NCBI RefSeq assembly: GCF_000282975.1
Contig: NZ_ALJC01000062.1
Span: forward strand, 62,001 to 126,000
From: Pseudomonas psychrophila HA-4
Lineage (GTDB): Bacteria > Pseudomonadota > Gammaproteobacteria > Pseudomonadales > Pseudomonadaceae
Length of the DNA stretch: 64,000 nt
Direction: 5' to 3'
This document shows positions 53,597 to 62,730 of this stretch, one piece after another. Every line of letters starts with the position of its first letter. Position 1 is the first letter of the stretch. Both the position numbers and the translations under genes were made by a program. The notes beneath the pieces were generated by a model. That model was not told where the DNA came from. It saw nothing but the letters and a program-made list of their open reading frames with translations, and did not search any database.

Positions 53597-55405
53597 ATGC
53601 CTGAGTTAGACGCTATAACAGTTCCACCTAAACGACCCTGGGCTTTTGTCTGGCACTACATCCGCCAAAACCCAGGGTGGTATTGGGCAATCGCCGTGCT
53701 GCAAATCGGCGCCGCCATGAGTGCCACCCTCATGCCGTATGCCATCGGCCGTATCACCGGCGCCGTCAGCGGTGGCGTGTGGGATCACACGGATGTGCTC
53801 CAGGCCAGCCTCCCTGCACTAGGGCTGCTGTTCGGCCTGGCAGTGGCACAAATGGTGTTCGCCCGTGGCGCGACCTTCTGCATGATCATGGTCCGCCCGC
53901 AACAGAAAGTGCAGATCACCCGTGATCTGTTTGCTTACCTGCAACAGCATTCACCGCGCTATTTCGGCGAGCATTTTGCTGGCAGTCTGGCGCAGCGTAT
54001 CAGCGAAGGCAGCATCGGTTTGCTGGATGCCACGTGGGTGCTGATCGTAGAAATGCTGCCGATTCTAGTGGTCCTGGCGACGAGTCTGGTATTGCTGACA
54101 CTGGCTTCGCCTTGGCTAGGGCTGGGCTTGTTGGTGTGGGTCGTGAGTTATTCGCTGCTGGCGTACGTGCTGTCACGTAAGGCTCAAGTGCTGGCTAATA
54201 ATCACGCCAAAACCCGCAGTGTCACCACCGGCAAAATAGTCGATGCTGTGAGTAACCTGAGTAGCATTCGCCTGTTCGCCCGCCAAGACTTTGAGCTCGG
54301 GTATTTGAGCGGCTACCAGTCCACCGAAAAGCAGGCCGCGCAGCGTTCGTTCTTCTATCAAGAGAAAATCCGCCTGTTGCAGGACAGCCTCTCCATCGTG
54401 TTGCGCGTTGGCTTGGTCGCACTGGCTCTGTATCTGTGGCACGCAGGCCAAATCAGTGTTGGAGAGCTGGTGATGGTTGCCACTCTGGGCCTGATGATCG
54501 TGGCGCAGTGCAGCTTTCTGAGCATGCAGTTCATGCATTTTTTCGAGTTCATCGGCAACATCGAAAACAGCATCAACACCCTGCTGCAACCCCACGAAAT
54601 GCCAGATCGCAAGGGCGCCAAGCCCGCGCTTATCGATAAGGGCTCCATCCACTTTCGCGATGTGAATTTCAGCTACAACCCCGGAAAAACCATCTTTAAA
54701 CACTTCAATCTGCACATTCTGGCCGGGCAACGGGTGGGGATTGTCGGCCTGTCGGGCTCTGGCAAATCGACTTTGCTCAATCTGCTTTTGCGCGCCTACG
54801 ACCCGCAAGGCGGAACCATTGAAGTCGACGGCATCAATGTGCTCGACATGACCCAGCAATCGTTGCACGAACATATTGCTTTAATCCCCCAAGAACCTGG
54901 CCTGTTCCACCGTTCATTGCGCGAGAACATTGGCTACGGCGACGTGCAGGCCAGCGATACACAAATCACCCAAGCAGCACAAAGGGCCCACGCCCATGAC
55001 TTTATCTTGCAAATGCCCGAAGGCTACGACGCCTTGATTGGTGAGCGTGGGGTCAAACTTTCGGGGGGCCAGCGCCAACGCATTGCTATTGCCCGTGCAT
55101 TGCTCAAAAACGCACCGATTCTGGTACTGGACGAAGCCACGGCCAGCCTCGATTCAGAGACCGAGAGCCTTATCCAGAGCAGCCTGGATGACATCATGGC
55201 CGACAAAACTGTATTGGTTGTGGCGCATCGTCTGTCTACCCTCGCCCACCTGGACCGCATTGTGGTGCTGGATAAAGGCATCATTGTTGAAGATGGCAAT
55301 CATCAACAATTACTTGAACGCGAAGGCTTGTATTACCGGCTGTGGCAACACCAGTCAGAGGGTTTGTTAAGTGATATCGACGAGCCCGCTTCACCCGTCT
55401 ATTAA
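53597..55405 (+). CDS. ABC transporter, fused membrane and ATP-binding domains (exporter type)
   Basis: 602 residues from the ATG at 53597 (AAGGGAAG before it). N-terminal six-helix exporter domain (about 20-320), then an ATPase domain with Walker A GLSGSGKST at about 385-393, signature LSGGQRQR at about 488-495, Walker B ILVLDEA and switch VVAHRLSTL. It works as a dimer, like MsbA/lipid or drug exporters. It follows the two-component genes by 120 bases and may be their target. Substrate unknown. Confidence 0.88.
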   Translation: MPELDAITVPPKRPWAFVWHYIRQNPGWYWAIAVLQIGAAMSATLMPYAIGRITGAVSGGVWDHTDVLQASLPALGLLFGLAVAQMVFARGATFCMIMVRPQQKVQITRDLFAYLQQHSPRYFGEHFAGSLAQRISEGSIGLLDATWVLIVEMLPILVVLATSLVLLTLASPWLGLGLLVWVVSYSLLAYVLSRKAQVLANNHAKTRSVTTGKIVDAVSNLSSIRLFARQDFELGYLSGYQSTEKQAAQRSFFYQEKIRLLQDSLSIVLRVGLVALALYLWHAGQISVGELVMVATLGLMIVAQCSFLSMQFMHFFEFIGNIENSINTLLQPHEMPDRKGAKPALIDKGSIHFRDVNFSYNPGKTIFKHFNLHILAGQRVGIVGLSGSGKSTLLNLLLRAYDPQGGTIEVDGINVLDMTQQSLHEHIALIPQEPGLFHRSLRENIGYGDVQASDTQITQAAQRAHAHDFILQMPEGYDALIGERGVKLSGGQRQRIAIARALLKNAPILVLDEATASLDSETESLIQSSLDDIMADKTVLVVAHRLSTLAHLDRIVVLDKGIIVEDGNHQQLLEREGLYYRLWQHQSEGLLSDIDEPASPVY

Positions 55406-55493
55406 CCGTGTAGGAGCCAACTGTCTTTCGCTTTCCTCGACCAACGCGCATATCAGGATTGGCAGGCGCTAAGTTTGCCTTCCGGATACAACT

Positions 55494-56423
55494 TCAAACT
55501 GGCTGATCACGCCATGGTTTTCCATCACGGACCATGGCATTAAGTCTCACCAGCAGCACGCGCATGCAGGCCACCAGTGCTACTTTTGCTGGCTTGCCGC
55601 TCGCCCGCAGACGGGCGCACCTCGCTTTGAAGTCTGGATTCACGCGAGTCATTACCAGGGCGCACATATAGGCCGCTCGACGCAGTTTCGCCCGGCCGCC
55701 ATATACATGGCGCTTCCCGCTCTTTGTCCCGCTGTCATTGTTGTAGGGCGCCACGCCCGCCAGGGCAGCTACTTGCGAACGGCTCAGATCGCCCAGTTCT
55801 GGCAGATAGCAGAACAGGCTGGCAATAGTGACGCTGCCAACACCCTTGATTTCGCTCAGGCGTTCAAGAAGGTCTGCATCGACACGGCGACTCTGCTCAG
55901 CGATCTGCTTATCGCATGCCTTGATCAAGACGCGCAATGTCGATTCGAGCGTTTTGTAGTGCTCTAACACAACAGGCAGCGTGGCCTGCTTCATACGGCG
56001 ACGATTGTCATCGCGCTGCTGGACCAAGCTGTCACGCTGGTTGACCAACTCGGTCAGGTCCTCGCGAGCAACGTCGGGCACAACGAAATGCTTGTCCTCC
56101 AAGGCAGAGGCAAACATGGCCAGCATCCGTGCATCAATAGGATCAGTCTTGGCCCGCTTGCCCATGGCTAGGGCGAATTGACGCGCCCGAACGGGATTGA
56201 TCCGTTGCACTTTCAAACCGGCCTTGGCCAGCAGCCTGACCGACAGCCTTTCATAACCGCCGGTGGCTTCGACCAACACACGTTCGACCGCGTGGTCTTT
56301 GAGATACCTAGCGATAGCTTCGAGCCCAGCAGCGTCATTGGTCACGCAAAGCTCGGAGACTTCGGGATACAGCGCCACTTGTAAGGTGGCTTTGGATACA
56401 TCGATTCCGGCGTAGGCAGACAT
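55494..56423 (-). CDS. IS110 family transposase (DEDD recombinase)
   Basis: 309 residues, complete. N-terminal RuvC-like DEDD domain: Asp8 in AGIDVSK, Glu52 in VEATGGYE, Asp94 and Asp97 in KRAKTDPIDARML. A coiled middle region follows, then the C-terminal transposase domain with IKGVGSVTIASL and candidate catalytic Ser231 in APYNNDSGTKSGKR. The frame is intact, so the element may be active. These recombinases work with an element-encoded bridge RNA. Confidence 0.93.
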   Translation of the reverse strand: MSAYAGIDVSKATLQVALYPEVSELCVTNDAAGLEAIARYLKDHAVERVLVEATGGYERLSVRLLAKAGLKVQRINPVRARQFALAMGKRAKTDPIDARMLAMFASALEDKHFVVPDVAREDLTELVNQRDSLVQQRDDNRRRMKQATLPVVLEHYKTLESTLRVLIKACDKQIAEQSRRVDADLLERLSEIKGVGSVTIASLFCYLPELGDLSRSQVAALAGVAPYNNDSGTKSGKRHVYGGRAKLRRAAYMCALVMTRVNPDFKARCARLRASGKPAKVALVACMRVLLVRLNAMVRDGKPWRDQPV

Positions 56424-56631
56424 GAGTAAAGCCTCTAGTCTAGGAGATGAGAGGTCGCTCTGGCCTGGCTCACGCTTGTTGTTCGAGGTCGGACTCAGTC
56501 AACTGTTCGAGCTTGAGCCAGAGCGAGAAGAGTGGACGGCAGCTCGGCTCCTACCCGTGCTCATGGCACCGCGAGCTAGCAGCTTGCCGTCCACCCCTCT
56601 CACCTAACACCTTACCTCTAACGAAGACACA
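56424..56631 (-). ncRNA. Candidate bridge-RNA region of the IS110 element
   Basis: The 208-base non-coding end upstream of the transposase has strong pairing. TCGCTCTGGC (56455-56464) pairs with GCCAGAGCGA (56517-56526). GTGGACGGCA (56532-56541) pairs with TGCCGTCCAC (56585-56594), extended by three more pairs past a bulge. GTTCGAG is repeated at 56481 and 56505. IS110-group elements are known to place their bridge RNA in this end; the other end has only 76 non-coding bases. The strand is assumed to match the transposase. Confidence 0.55.
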
Positions 56632-56692
56632 AGCGAGCTTGCTCGCGATCTTTTAAAAGATCAAAAGATCGCGAGCAAGCTCGCTCCTACAG
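56632..56692. repeat. REP-type palindrome pair, left unit cut by the IS
   Basis: AGCGAGCTTGCTCGCGATC on the left and GATCGCGAGCAAGCTCGCT on the right, with an AT-rich GATCTTTT-like centre. The right unit is complete (ending CTCCTACAG); the left unit lost its outer TGTAGG part, which now lies at 55409 beyond the IS. Confidence 0.8.
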
Positions 56693-56706
56693 TGGGTTTT
56701 TCGCCC

Positions 56707-57573
56707 TTAATCGTCGTGGTTTTTCAGCGATTTTGGCGACAGGCGCAAGCTGCGAAGGCTGCGTTTGACGCTTTTAAGGTGGTTAACCAGGCTCGGGCCA
56801 CGGGCCATGGCAACGCCCATCGCCAACACGTCGATCACCACCAGGTGGGCGATGCGCGAGGTCAGCGGCGTATAGATTTCGGTGTCTTCGTGCACGTCGA
56901 TTGCCAGGTTGACGGTAGCCAGTTCAGCCAGCGGCGTTTGGCTAGGGCATAAGGTGATCAAGGTCGCGCCCGTTTCACGTACCAGGTTGGCGGTGATCAG
57001 CAAGTCCTTGGAGCGCCCGGACTGCGAGATGCAAATTGCGACGTCAGTGGGCTTTAAGGTCACGGCCGACATGGCTTGCATGTGCGGGTCGGAGTACGCC
57101 GCGGCTGTCAGCAACAAGCGGAAAAACTTGTGCTGGGCATCTGCCGCCACGGCGCCCGACGCGCCAAACCCATAGAACTCAACCCGCTGCGCTTGCGACA
57201 TGGCGGTCACGGCACGCTGCAACGCAACCGGGTCGAGCTTTTCGCGCACGTCCATCAAGGTGTGCAGCGTGGTGTCGAAAATTTTCAGGCTGTAGTCAGC
57301 AACCGAGTCATCTTCATGGATCGCGAACTGACCAAAACTGGCCCCCGCCGCCAAGCTTTGCGCCAGCTTGAGTTTTAAGTCCTGAAACCCGGAGCACCCA
57401 ATCGCCCGGCAAAAACGCACGATGGTGGGTTCGCTGATACCGACGCTGTGAGCAAGGTCGGCCATGGAACTGTGCATTACAGCCGCGGGATCAAGCAGCA
57501 CGTGATCGGCGACCTTGAGTTCCGATTTACGTAACAAGTGGCGTGACTGGGCGATATGTTGCAGCAGGTTCAA
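56707..57573 (-). CDS. hexR: HexR-like RpiR/MurR family transcriptional regulator
   Basis: 288 residues with a TTG start (MNLLQHIAQSR). N-terminal HTH (about 15-75: SELKVADHVLLDPAAVMHSSMADLAHSVGISEPTIVRFCRAIG) and a C-terminal sugar-phosphate-isomerase (SIS) domain (about 120-260: VEFYGFGASGAVAADAQHKF, VAICISQSGRSKDLLITA). HexR represses glucose catabolism genes (zwf, edd, gap) until KDPG binds. None of those genes is in the window, so this might be a second HexR-type copy; the very close match to my recollection of Pseudomonas HexR supports the name. Confidence 0.82.
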   Translation of the reverse strand: MNLLQHIAQSRHLLRKSELKVADHVLLDPAAVMHSSMADLAHSVGISEPTIVRFCRAIGCSGFQDLKLKLAQSLAAGASFGQFAIHEDDSVADYSLKIFDTTLHTLMDVREKLDPVALQRAVTAMSQAQRVEFYGFGASGAVAADAQHKFFRLLLTAAAYSDPHMQAMSAVTLKPTDVAICISQSGRSKDLLITANLVRETGATLITLCPSQTPLAELATVNLAIDVHEDTEIYTPLTSRIAHLVVIDVLAMGVAMARGPSLVNHLKSVKRSLRSLRLSPKSLKNHDD

Positions 57574-57730
57574 AGGGCAGGACTCGGTCTATAAGCGGCG
57601 GGCGCCGGGGATGTAGCAATCTTGTAGTTATACTACAAGAATTCGTTTTTTGCCCACCCAATACGTCGCCACATCCCTAATCTAAGCCGCTAAACACAGT
57701 ATTCACGGCACTCTGTAGCCTTTAGGGACA

Positions 57731-59617
57731 CTACAAAAGTACGACACCGACGCGTAATAAGTCACCTAGCGCCGCTGCATTGATGGGGCTGCTGATCAAA
57801 TATCCCTGCACTTCGTCGCACTGGTGCGCCCTGAGAAAAGCCAGTTGCACCTCGTTTTCAACGCCTTCGGCCACCACTTTCAACTCCAGGCTGTGAGCCA
57901 TGACGATGATTGCTTTAGTGATGGCATCGTCCTCGGCACAGGTGCCAACGCCACGAATAAAGGTTTGATCAATCTTCACGTAATCCACTGCAAACCGCTT
58001 GAGGTAGCTGAGTGATGAGTACCCCGTGCCAAAGTCGTCGATCGCCAGCTTCACGCCCAGTTCGTTCAGTTGCTGGAAGGTCGCAATCACGTATTCAACA
58101 TTCTCAAGCAACTGGCTTTCAGTGAGCTCAAGCTCCAGACAGTGCGGCGCCAGCCCGGTGTCTTCGAGTACCTGACGCACCAGACTGACCAGGTTGCCTT
58201 GGCGCAATTGATGGCCCGACAGGTTCACTGACACCCGTATTGGCGCCAGCCCCGCACGCCTCCACTCACTGGCCTGGTGGCAGGCTTCGCGTAATACAAA
58301 CTCGCCAATCGCATCGATCAGCCCCGTTTCCTCGGCCAGCGCGATAAAGTCGCTCGGCGAGACGCTGCCCAACTGCGGATGGTCCCAGCGCACCAGCGCT
58401 TCGACGGCCTGCATCCGCCCGGTTTTCAGGCACAACTTGGGTTGGTAGAAAACACTGAGCTGGCGATCGGCGATGGCTTTACGCAGTTGATTCTCCAACT
58501 GCAAGCGCTCAAGGTTGCCGTGTTGCAAGCTGTGACTGAAAAACTGGAACGTGCTGCCGCCGACGTGTTTGGCCTGGTGCATGGCTTTGCTGGCCTGACT
58601 GACCAACAGCGCAATGTCGCGGGCGCTGTCCGGCAACAAGCTGATGCCTATTGATGCGCTGACCACCAGTTCGTGGCCATCAACCACCAACGGCCGACCC
58701 AGCTTGCTGAGCAGCCGCGTCGCCACCCGCGCCAGACTGGTCAGGCTGCCATAAGCATCGAACAACACGGCAAACTCATCGCCGGACAGTCGCGCAATCG
58801 TATCGGCCTCCGGCAAAGCCTTGGTAAGGCGCTCGGCCATTTTTTGCAGCACTTGATCGGCCAACTCATGGCCCAAGCTGTCATTGAGCAGTTTGAAGCG
58901 GTCGAGGTCGATGTGCAGCAGCGCGAGGTTGCGCGACGTGCCTTGGCGAATGCGCTGATTGGCCTCTTCCAGACGCTCTTTGAACAACAGCCGATTAGCC
59001 AGGCCGGTCAGTTCATCAAAATGCGTGAGATGGCGTACCCGCGCCTCAGAACGTCGGCGCGCCGAAAGATCGCTGATAAAAGCCACGATATGACTGACCT
59101 GCGCGGTAGCATCGCGCACCACTTTGAGTTGCAGCCATTGCGGGTAAAGCTCGCCGTTTTTGCGGGCCTCAACCAATTCGCCCTGCCAACTGTCTTGCAT
59201 GTCGAGGGAGGCCCGAATGGTCGGAAAATGCCGACTGGCATCACGGCTGCAGGCCAGTTCATCGACGCGACACCCAACCAGGTCTTGCACCGCATAACCA
59301 CTGATCCGGCTAAACGCCTGATTGACCGCCAGCATTTTGTACGTGGGGTCGAGAATCACAATGCCTTCGCTGGCCGCTTCAAACACGGTCGACGCCAATC
59401 GGCGCTGCTCCACCTCAAGGGCGAGCTCCGAGTTCAACTGTTCACTACGAACATTGGCTTGTTGAAGGTCTTCGAACAATCCCTGGTGGTGCTGGCGACG
59501 TACTTGGCGACGTTGATTAACCAGATTGATTTGCCAGGCACACGTACCCAACAGCGCCAGAAAAAGCCCGAACCCTAAACCGGAATACATTCCCAGTGAG
59601 GTAAAACTCTGATTCAT
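57731..59617 (-). CDS. PAS-GGDEF-EAL protein (cyclic di-GMP turnover)
   Basis: 628 residues from the ATG at 59617. N-terminal membrane helix (GMYSGLGFGLFLALLGTCAW), coiled linker, then PAS domain (FEAASEGIVILDPTYKMLAVNQAFSRISGY). The GGDEF domain has active-site loop RLSGDEFAVL, so its first Gly is Ser. The EAL domain keeps all key motifs: VEALVRW, RVSVNLSG, ELELTES, IDDFGTGYSSLSYL, YVKIDQTF, VAEGVEN. It should hydrolyse c-di-GMP; cyclase activity is doubtful because of the altered loop. Its start lies 248 bases from uvrD, divergent. Confidence 0.9.
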   Translation of the reverse strand: MNQSFTSLGMYSGLGFGLFLALLGTCAWQINLVNQRRQVRRQHHQGLFEDLQQANVRSEQLNSELALEVEQRRLASTVFEAASEGIVILDPTYKMLAVNQAFSRISGYAVQDLVGCRVDELACSRDASRHFPTIRASLDMQDSWQGELVEARKNGELYPQWLQLKVVRDATAQVSHIVAFISDLSARRRSEARVRHLTHFDELTGLANRLLFKERLEEANQRIRQGTSRNLALLHIDLDRFKLLNDSLGHELADQVLQKMAERLTKALPEADTIARLSGDEFAVLFDAYGSLTSLARVATRLLSKLGRPLVVDGHELVVSASIGISLLPDSARDIALLVSQASKAMHQAKHVGGSTFQFFSHSLQHGNLERLQLENQLRKAIADRQLSVFYQPKLCLKTGRMQAVEALVRWDHPQLGSVSPSDFIALAEETGLIDAIGEFVLREACHQASEWRRAGLAPIRVSVNLSGHQLRQGNLVSLVRQVLEDTGLAPHCLELELTESQLLENVEYVIATFQQLNELGVKLAIDDFGTGYSSLSYLKRFAVDYVKIDQTFIRGVGTCAEDDAITKAIIVMAHSLELKVVAEGVENEVQLAFLRAHQCDEVQGYLISSPINAAALGDLLRVGVVLL

Positions 59618-59865
59618 CGGCAGCGTTCTTATAAAGTGGATGAGCCTAAACGTCGCCCGAGCATACACAAGCCGTGCCCGCGACCAAACGGTGAAACGTC
59701 AAAAAATAGACGAAATAGAGCCAGTGAACTAATCCGCCTGTTTAACACGCTATATGCGCTCATTTTTGACACTCGGTCCAGCAATGGGACGGACGGCCAA
59801 GTAGACCTGCACATAGAACAGGATTGGGGTTTGCCCGGTTGGGCACAGCACCCTAGAATGCCCCG

Positions 59866-62049
59866 ATGCGCGAAGACCTCTCTCTCTTATTAAATTCCCT
59901 CAACGATGCCCAACGTCAGGCCGTCTCGGCCAGTATCGGGCGTCAGTTGGTTCTGGCCGGCGCAGGTTCCGGCAAAACCCGTGTGCTGGTGCATCGTATC
60001 GCCTGGTTGATCCAGGTCGAGAACGCGTCCCCGCACTCCGTGCTGTCGGTGACCTTCACCAACAAGGCCGCTGCCGAGATGCGCCATCGCATCGAGCAGC
60101 TAATGGGTATCAACCCAGCCGGCATGTGGGTGGGCACGTTCCACGGGCTGGCCCACCGCTTGCTGCGGGCACACTGGCAAGAGGCTGGCTTGAGCCAGAC
60201 CTTCCAGATCCTCGACAGCGATGACCAGCAACGCTTGGTCAAACGCGTGATGCGTGAGCTGGGGCTGGATGAACAGCGCTGGCCGGTGCGTCAGGCGCAA
60301 TGGTTTATCAACGGCCAGAAAGACGAAGGCCTGCGCCCACAACACATTCAAGCCAGCGGCGATCTGTTCCTGGCCACCATGCGCAACATTTATGAGGCCT
60401 ACGAGGCCGCGTGCCAGCGCGCAGGCGTGATCGACTTCTCTGAGCTGCTGTTGCGCGCACTCGACCTGTGGCGCGACAACCCCGGCTTGCTTGCGCATTA
60501 CCAGAAACGCTTCCGGCATATTTTGGTCGATGAATTTCAAGACACCAACGCCGTTCAATACGCCTGGCTGCGTTTACTGGCCAAAGGCGGCGACAGCTTG
60601 ATGGTGGTGGGCGATGACGATCAGTCGATTTATGGCTGGCGCGGCGCCAAGATTGAAAACATTTACCAGTACTCGACCGACTTCCCTGACGCCGAAACCA
60701 TTCGCTTGGAGCAAAACTACCGCTCCACGGCGGGCATCCTCAAAGCGGCCAACGCCCTGATTGCCAACAACAGCGGGCGCATGGGCAAAGAGTTATGGAC
60801 CGACGGCGGCGAAGGCGAAGCGATCAATTTGTACGCCGCCTTTAACGAACACGACGAAGCGCGCTACGTGGTCGAAACCATCGAAAGCGCCTTGAAAACA
60901 GGCCTTGCCCACAGCGACATCGCCATTTTGTACCGCTCCAACGCCCAGTCGCGGGTGCTTGAAGAAGCGTTGCTGCGTGAACGTATCCCGTACCGCATCT
61001 ATGGTGGTCAGCGCTTCTTCGAACGCGCTGAAATCAAAAACGCCATGGCGTACCTGCGCTTGCTCGAAGGCCGCGGCAACGATGCGGCACTGGAGCGGGT
61101 GATCAACGTCCCAACACGCGGCATCGGCGAAAAAACCGTCGAAGCCATTCGCGAGCACGCGCGCCACAGCGATGTGTCGATGTGGGAGGCCATGCGCCAG
61201 TTGATCGCCAATAAAGCCTTGCCTGGTCGAGCCTCTGGCGCCATCGCAGGCTTTGTCGAACTGATCGAGAGCCTCGCCGCCAAAGCCATGGATATGCCGC
61301 TGCACCTGATGACCCAAACCGTCATCGAGCAAACCGGGCTGATTGCCTACCATGAAGCGGAAAAAGGCGAGAAAGGCCAGGCCCGGGTAGAAAACCTTGA
61401 GGAACTGGTGAGCGCGGCGCGCAACTTCGAAAACACTGAAGAAGACGAAGAACTCTCGCCGCTGGCGGCGTTCCTGGGCCACGCTTCACTGGAGGCGGGT
61501 GACACGCAGGCCGAGGAGCACGAAGACGGTATCCAGTTGATGACGCTGCACAGCGCCAAAGGCTTGGAGTTCCCGTATGTGTTCTTGGTCGGGATGGAAG
61601 AAGGTTTGTTCCCGCACAAGATGAGCCTCGAAGAACCGGGCCGTCTTGAGGAAGAACGCCGCTTGGCCTACGTGGGCATCACCCGGGCGATGCACAACCT
61701 GGTCATGACCTATGCTGAGACACGACGCTTGTACGGCGCCGAAACCTACAACAAGGTTTCACGCTTCGTACGTGAAGTGCCAAAAGGTCTGATTCAAGAA
61801 GTTCGGTTATCCAACAGCGTCAGCCGTCCTTTCGGCGGCGGTCAAAAGCAAAGCGCGAGCACGCTGTTTGGCGGTTCGGAGATCCCGGAAACCGAATTCA
61901 AACTGGGCCAACTGGTCAAGCACGCGGTCTTTGGCGAAGGCGTCATCCTCAATTTCGAGGGCGCTGGCGCACAGGCCCGCGTACAGGTGAACTTCTCCGA
62001 AGGCAGTAAGTGGCTGATGATGGGCTACGCCAAGCTTGAGGCCGTCTGA
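59866..62049 (+). CDS. uvrD: DNA helicase II (UvrD)
   Basis: 727 residues, usual length. Superfamily I 3'-5' helicase used in nucleotide excision and mismatch repair. Motif I LVLAGAGSGKTRVLVHRIAW (about 28-47), Ia VTFTNKAAAEMR, II ILVDEFQDTN, III VVGDDDQSIYGWRGA, IV IRLEQNYRS, V LMTLHSAKGLEFPYVFLVGMEEG, VI EERRLAYVGITRA. The C-terminal Tudor-like RNA-polymerase-binding segment (LGQLVKHAVFGEGVILNFEG) is present. Confidence 0.96.
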   Translation: MREDLSLLLNSLNDAQRQAVSASIGRQLVLAGAGSGKTRVLVHRIAWLIQVENASPHSVLSVTFTNKAAAEMRHRIEQLMGINPAGMWVGTFHGLAHRLLRAHWQEAGLSQTFQILDSDDQQRLVKRVMRELGLDEQRWPVRQAQWFINGQKDEGLRPQHIQASGDLFLATMRNIYEAYEAACQRAGVIDFSELLLRALDLWRDNPGLLAHYQKRFRHILVDEFQDTNAVQYAWLRLLAKGGDSLMVVGDDDQSIYGWRGAKIENIYQYSTDFPDAETIRLEQNYRSTAGILKAANALIANNSGRMGKELWTDGGEGEAINLYAAFNEHDEARYVVETIESALKTGLAHSDIAILYRSNAQSRVLEEALLRERIPYRIYGGQRFFERAEIKNAMAYLRLLEGRGNDAALERVINVPTRGIGEKTVEAIREHARHSDVSMWEAMRQLIANKALPGRASGAIAGFVELIESLAAKAMDMPLHLMTQTVIEQTGLIAYHEAEKGEKGQARVENLEELVSAARNFENTEEDEELSPLAAFLGHASLEAGDTQAEEHEDGIQLMTLHSAKGLEFPYVFLVGMEEGLFPHKMSLEEPGRLEEERRLAYVGITRAMHNLVMTYAETRRLYGAETYNKVSRFVREVPKGLIQEVRLSNSVSRPFGGGQKQSASTLFGGSEIPETEFKLGQLVKHAVFGEGVILNFEGAGAQARVQVNFSEGSKWLMMGYAKLEAV

Positions 62050-62087
62050 CAGCAACCCGACAGCGATCCAGCGATAAGGTAGGCAAC

Positions 62088-62528
62088 ATGGGCTCAGGTT
62101 TTTTTTCTTCCTGGACATTCTGGGCTCTGTTGTCAGCCACCTTTGCGGCGCTGACAGCCATTTTTGCCAAAGTGGGCATCGAGAACGTCAACTCTGACTT
62201 TGCGACCTTGCTACGCACCTTTGTGGTGCTGGTGAGCCTAGCGCTGATTCTCTATGCCACTGGGCAATACCAGTCCCTGAGTTCGATCTCGCCCCGCAGT
62301 TACGTATTTTTGCTGCTGTCGGGGTTAGCCACCGGTGCTTCGTGGATCTGCTACTTCCGCGCCTTGAAACTAGGGCCTGCGTCGCTGGTTGCCCCGGTAG
62401 ACAAACTCAGCGTGGTGCTGGTGGCTATCATGGGTGTATTGCTGCTGGGTGAGAAACTCGACCTGCGCCAATGGGGCGGGATTGGTTTGATTACTGCCGG
62501 CGTGGTGATGCTGGTGTTAAAACGGTAA
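62088..62528 (+). CDS. EamA family transporter, single-domain
   Basis: 146 residues with five hydrophobic helices (WALLSATFAALTAIFAKVGI, LRTFVVLVSLALILYATG, YVFLLLSGLATGASWICYF, VVLVAIMGVLLLGEKL, GGIGLITAGVVMLVL). It is one EamA repeat, half the size of the usual ten-helix proteins, so it would work as a dimer, as in related small multidrug resistance proteins. AAGGTAGG precedes the ATG. Follows uvrD by 38 bases. Substrate unknown. Confidence 0.85.
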   Translation: MGSGFFSSWTFWALLSATFAALTAIFAKVGIENVNSDFATLLRTFVVLVSLALILYATGQYQSLSSISPRSYVFLLLSGLATGASWICYFRALKLGPASLVAPVDKLSVVLVAIMGVLLLGEKLDLRQWGGIGLITAGVVMLVLKR

Positions 62529-62534
62529 GTACAT

Positions 62535-62602
62535 CTGTAGAAGCGAGCTTGCTCGCGATCTTTTGATCTTATAAAAGATCGCGAGCAAGCTCGCTCCTAC
62601 AG
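62535..62602. repeat. REP-type palindrome pair
   Basis: Two complete units face each other: CTGTAGAAGCGAGCTTGCTC and its near-perfect complement ending GCTCCTACAG, with one mismatched base per arm and an AT-rich centre. It follows the EamA stop by six bases and can act as a transcription end. Confidence 0.8.
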
Positions 62603-62730
62603 AGATTACGAAACTTAGGGACCAGTCCTACTACTAATTAGGCAAAAGCCCGAAACATATCACTGCTAGCCAGTCACACCTCACCTGTGCAACATGGCGC
62701 GCGTGTCATCCACAAATGGGAATTCCCTTT

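Larger units (their letters stand above)
55418..56634 (-). mobile_element. IS110-family insertion sequence, about 1.2 kb
   Basis: Ends deduced from the split REP unit: the left flank ends TGTAGGAGC (55409-55417) and the right flank continues AGCGAGCTTGCTCGCGATC (56632 on). Together these rebuild the standard unit seen complete at 56680-56692 and 62573-62602. Ends are uncertain by about three bases because AGC is shared. IS110 elements make no ordinary terminal inverted repeats and none is seen. Confidence 0.8.
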
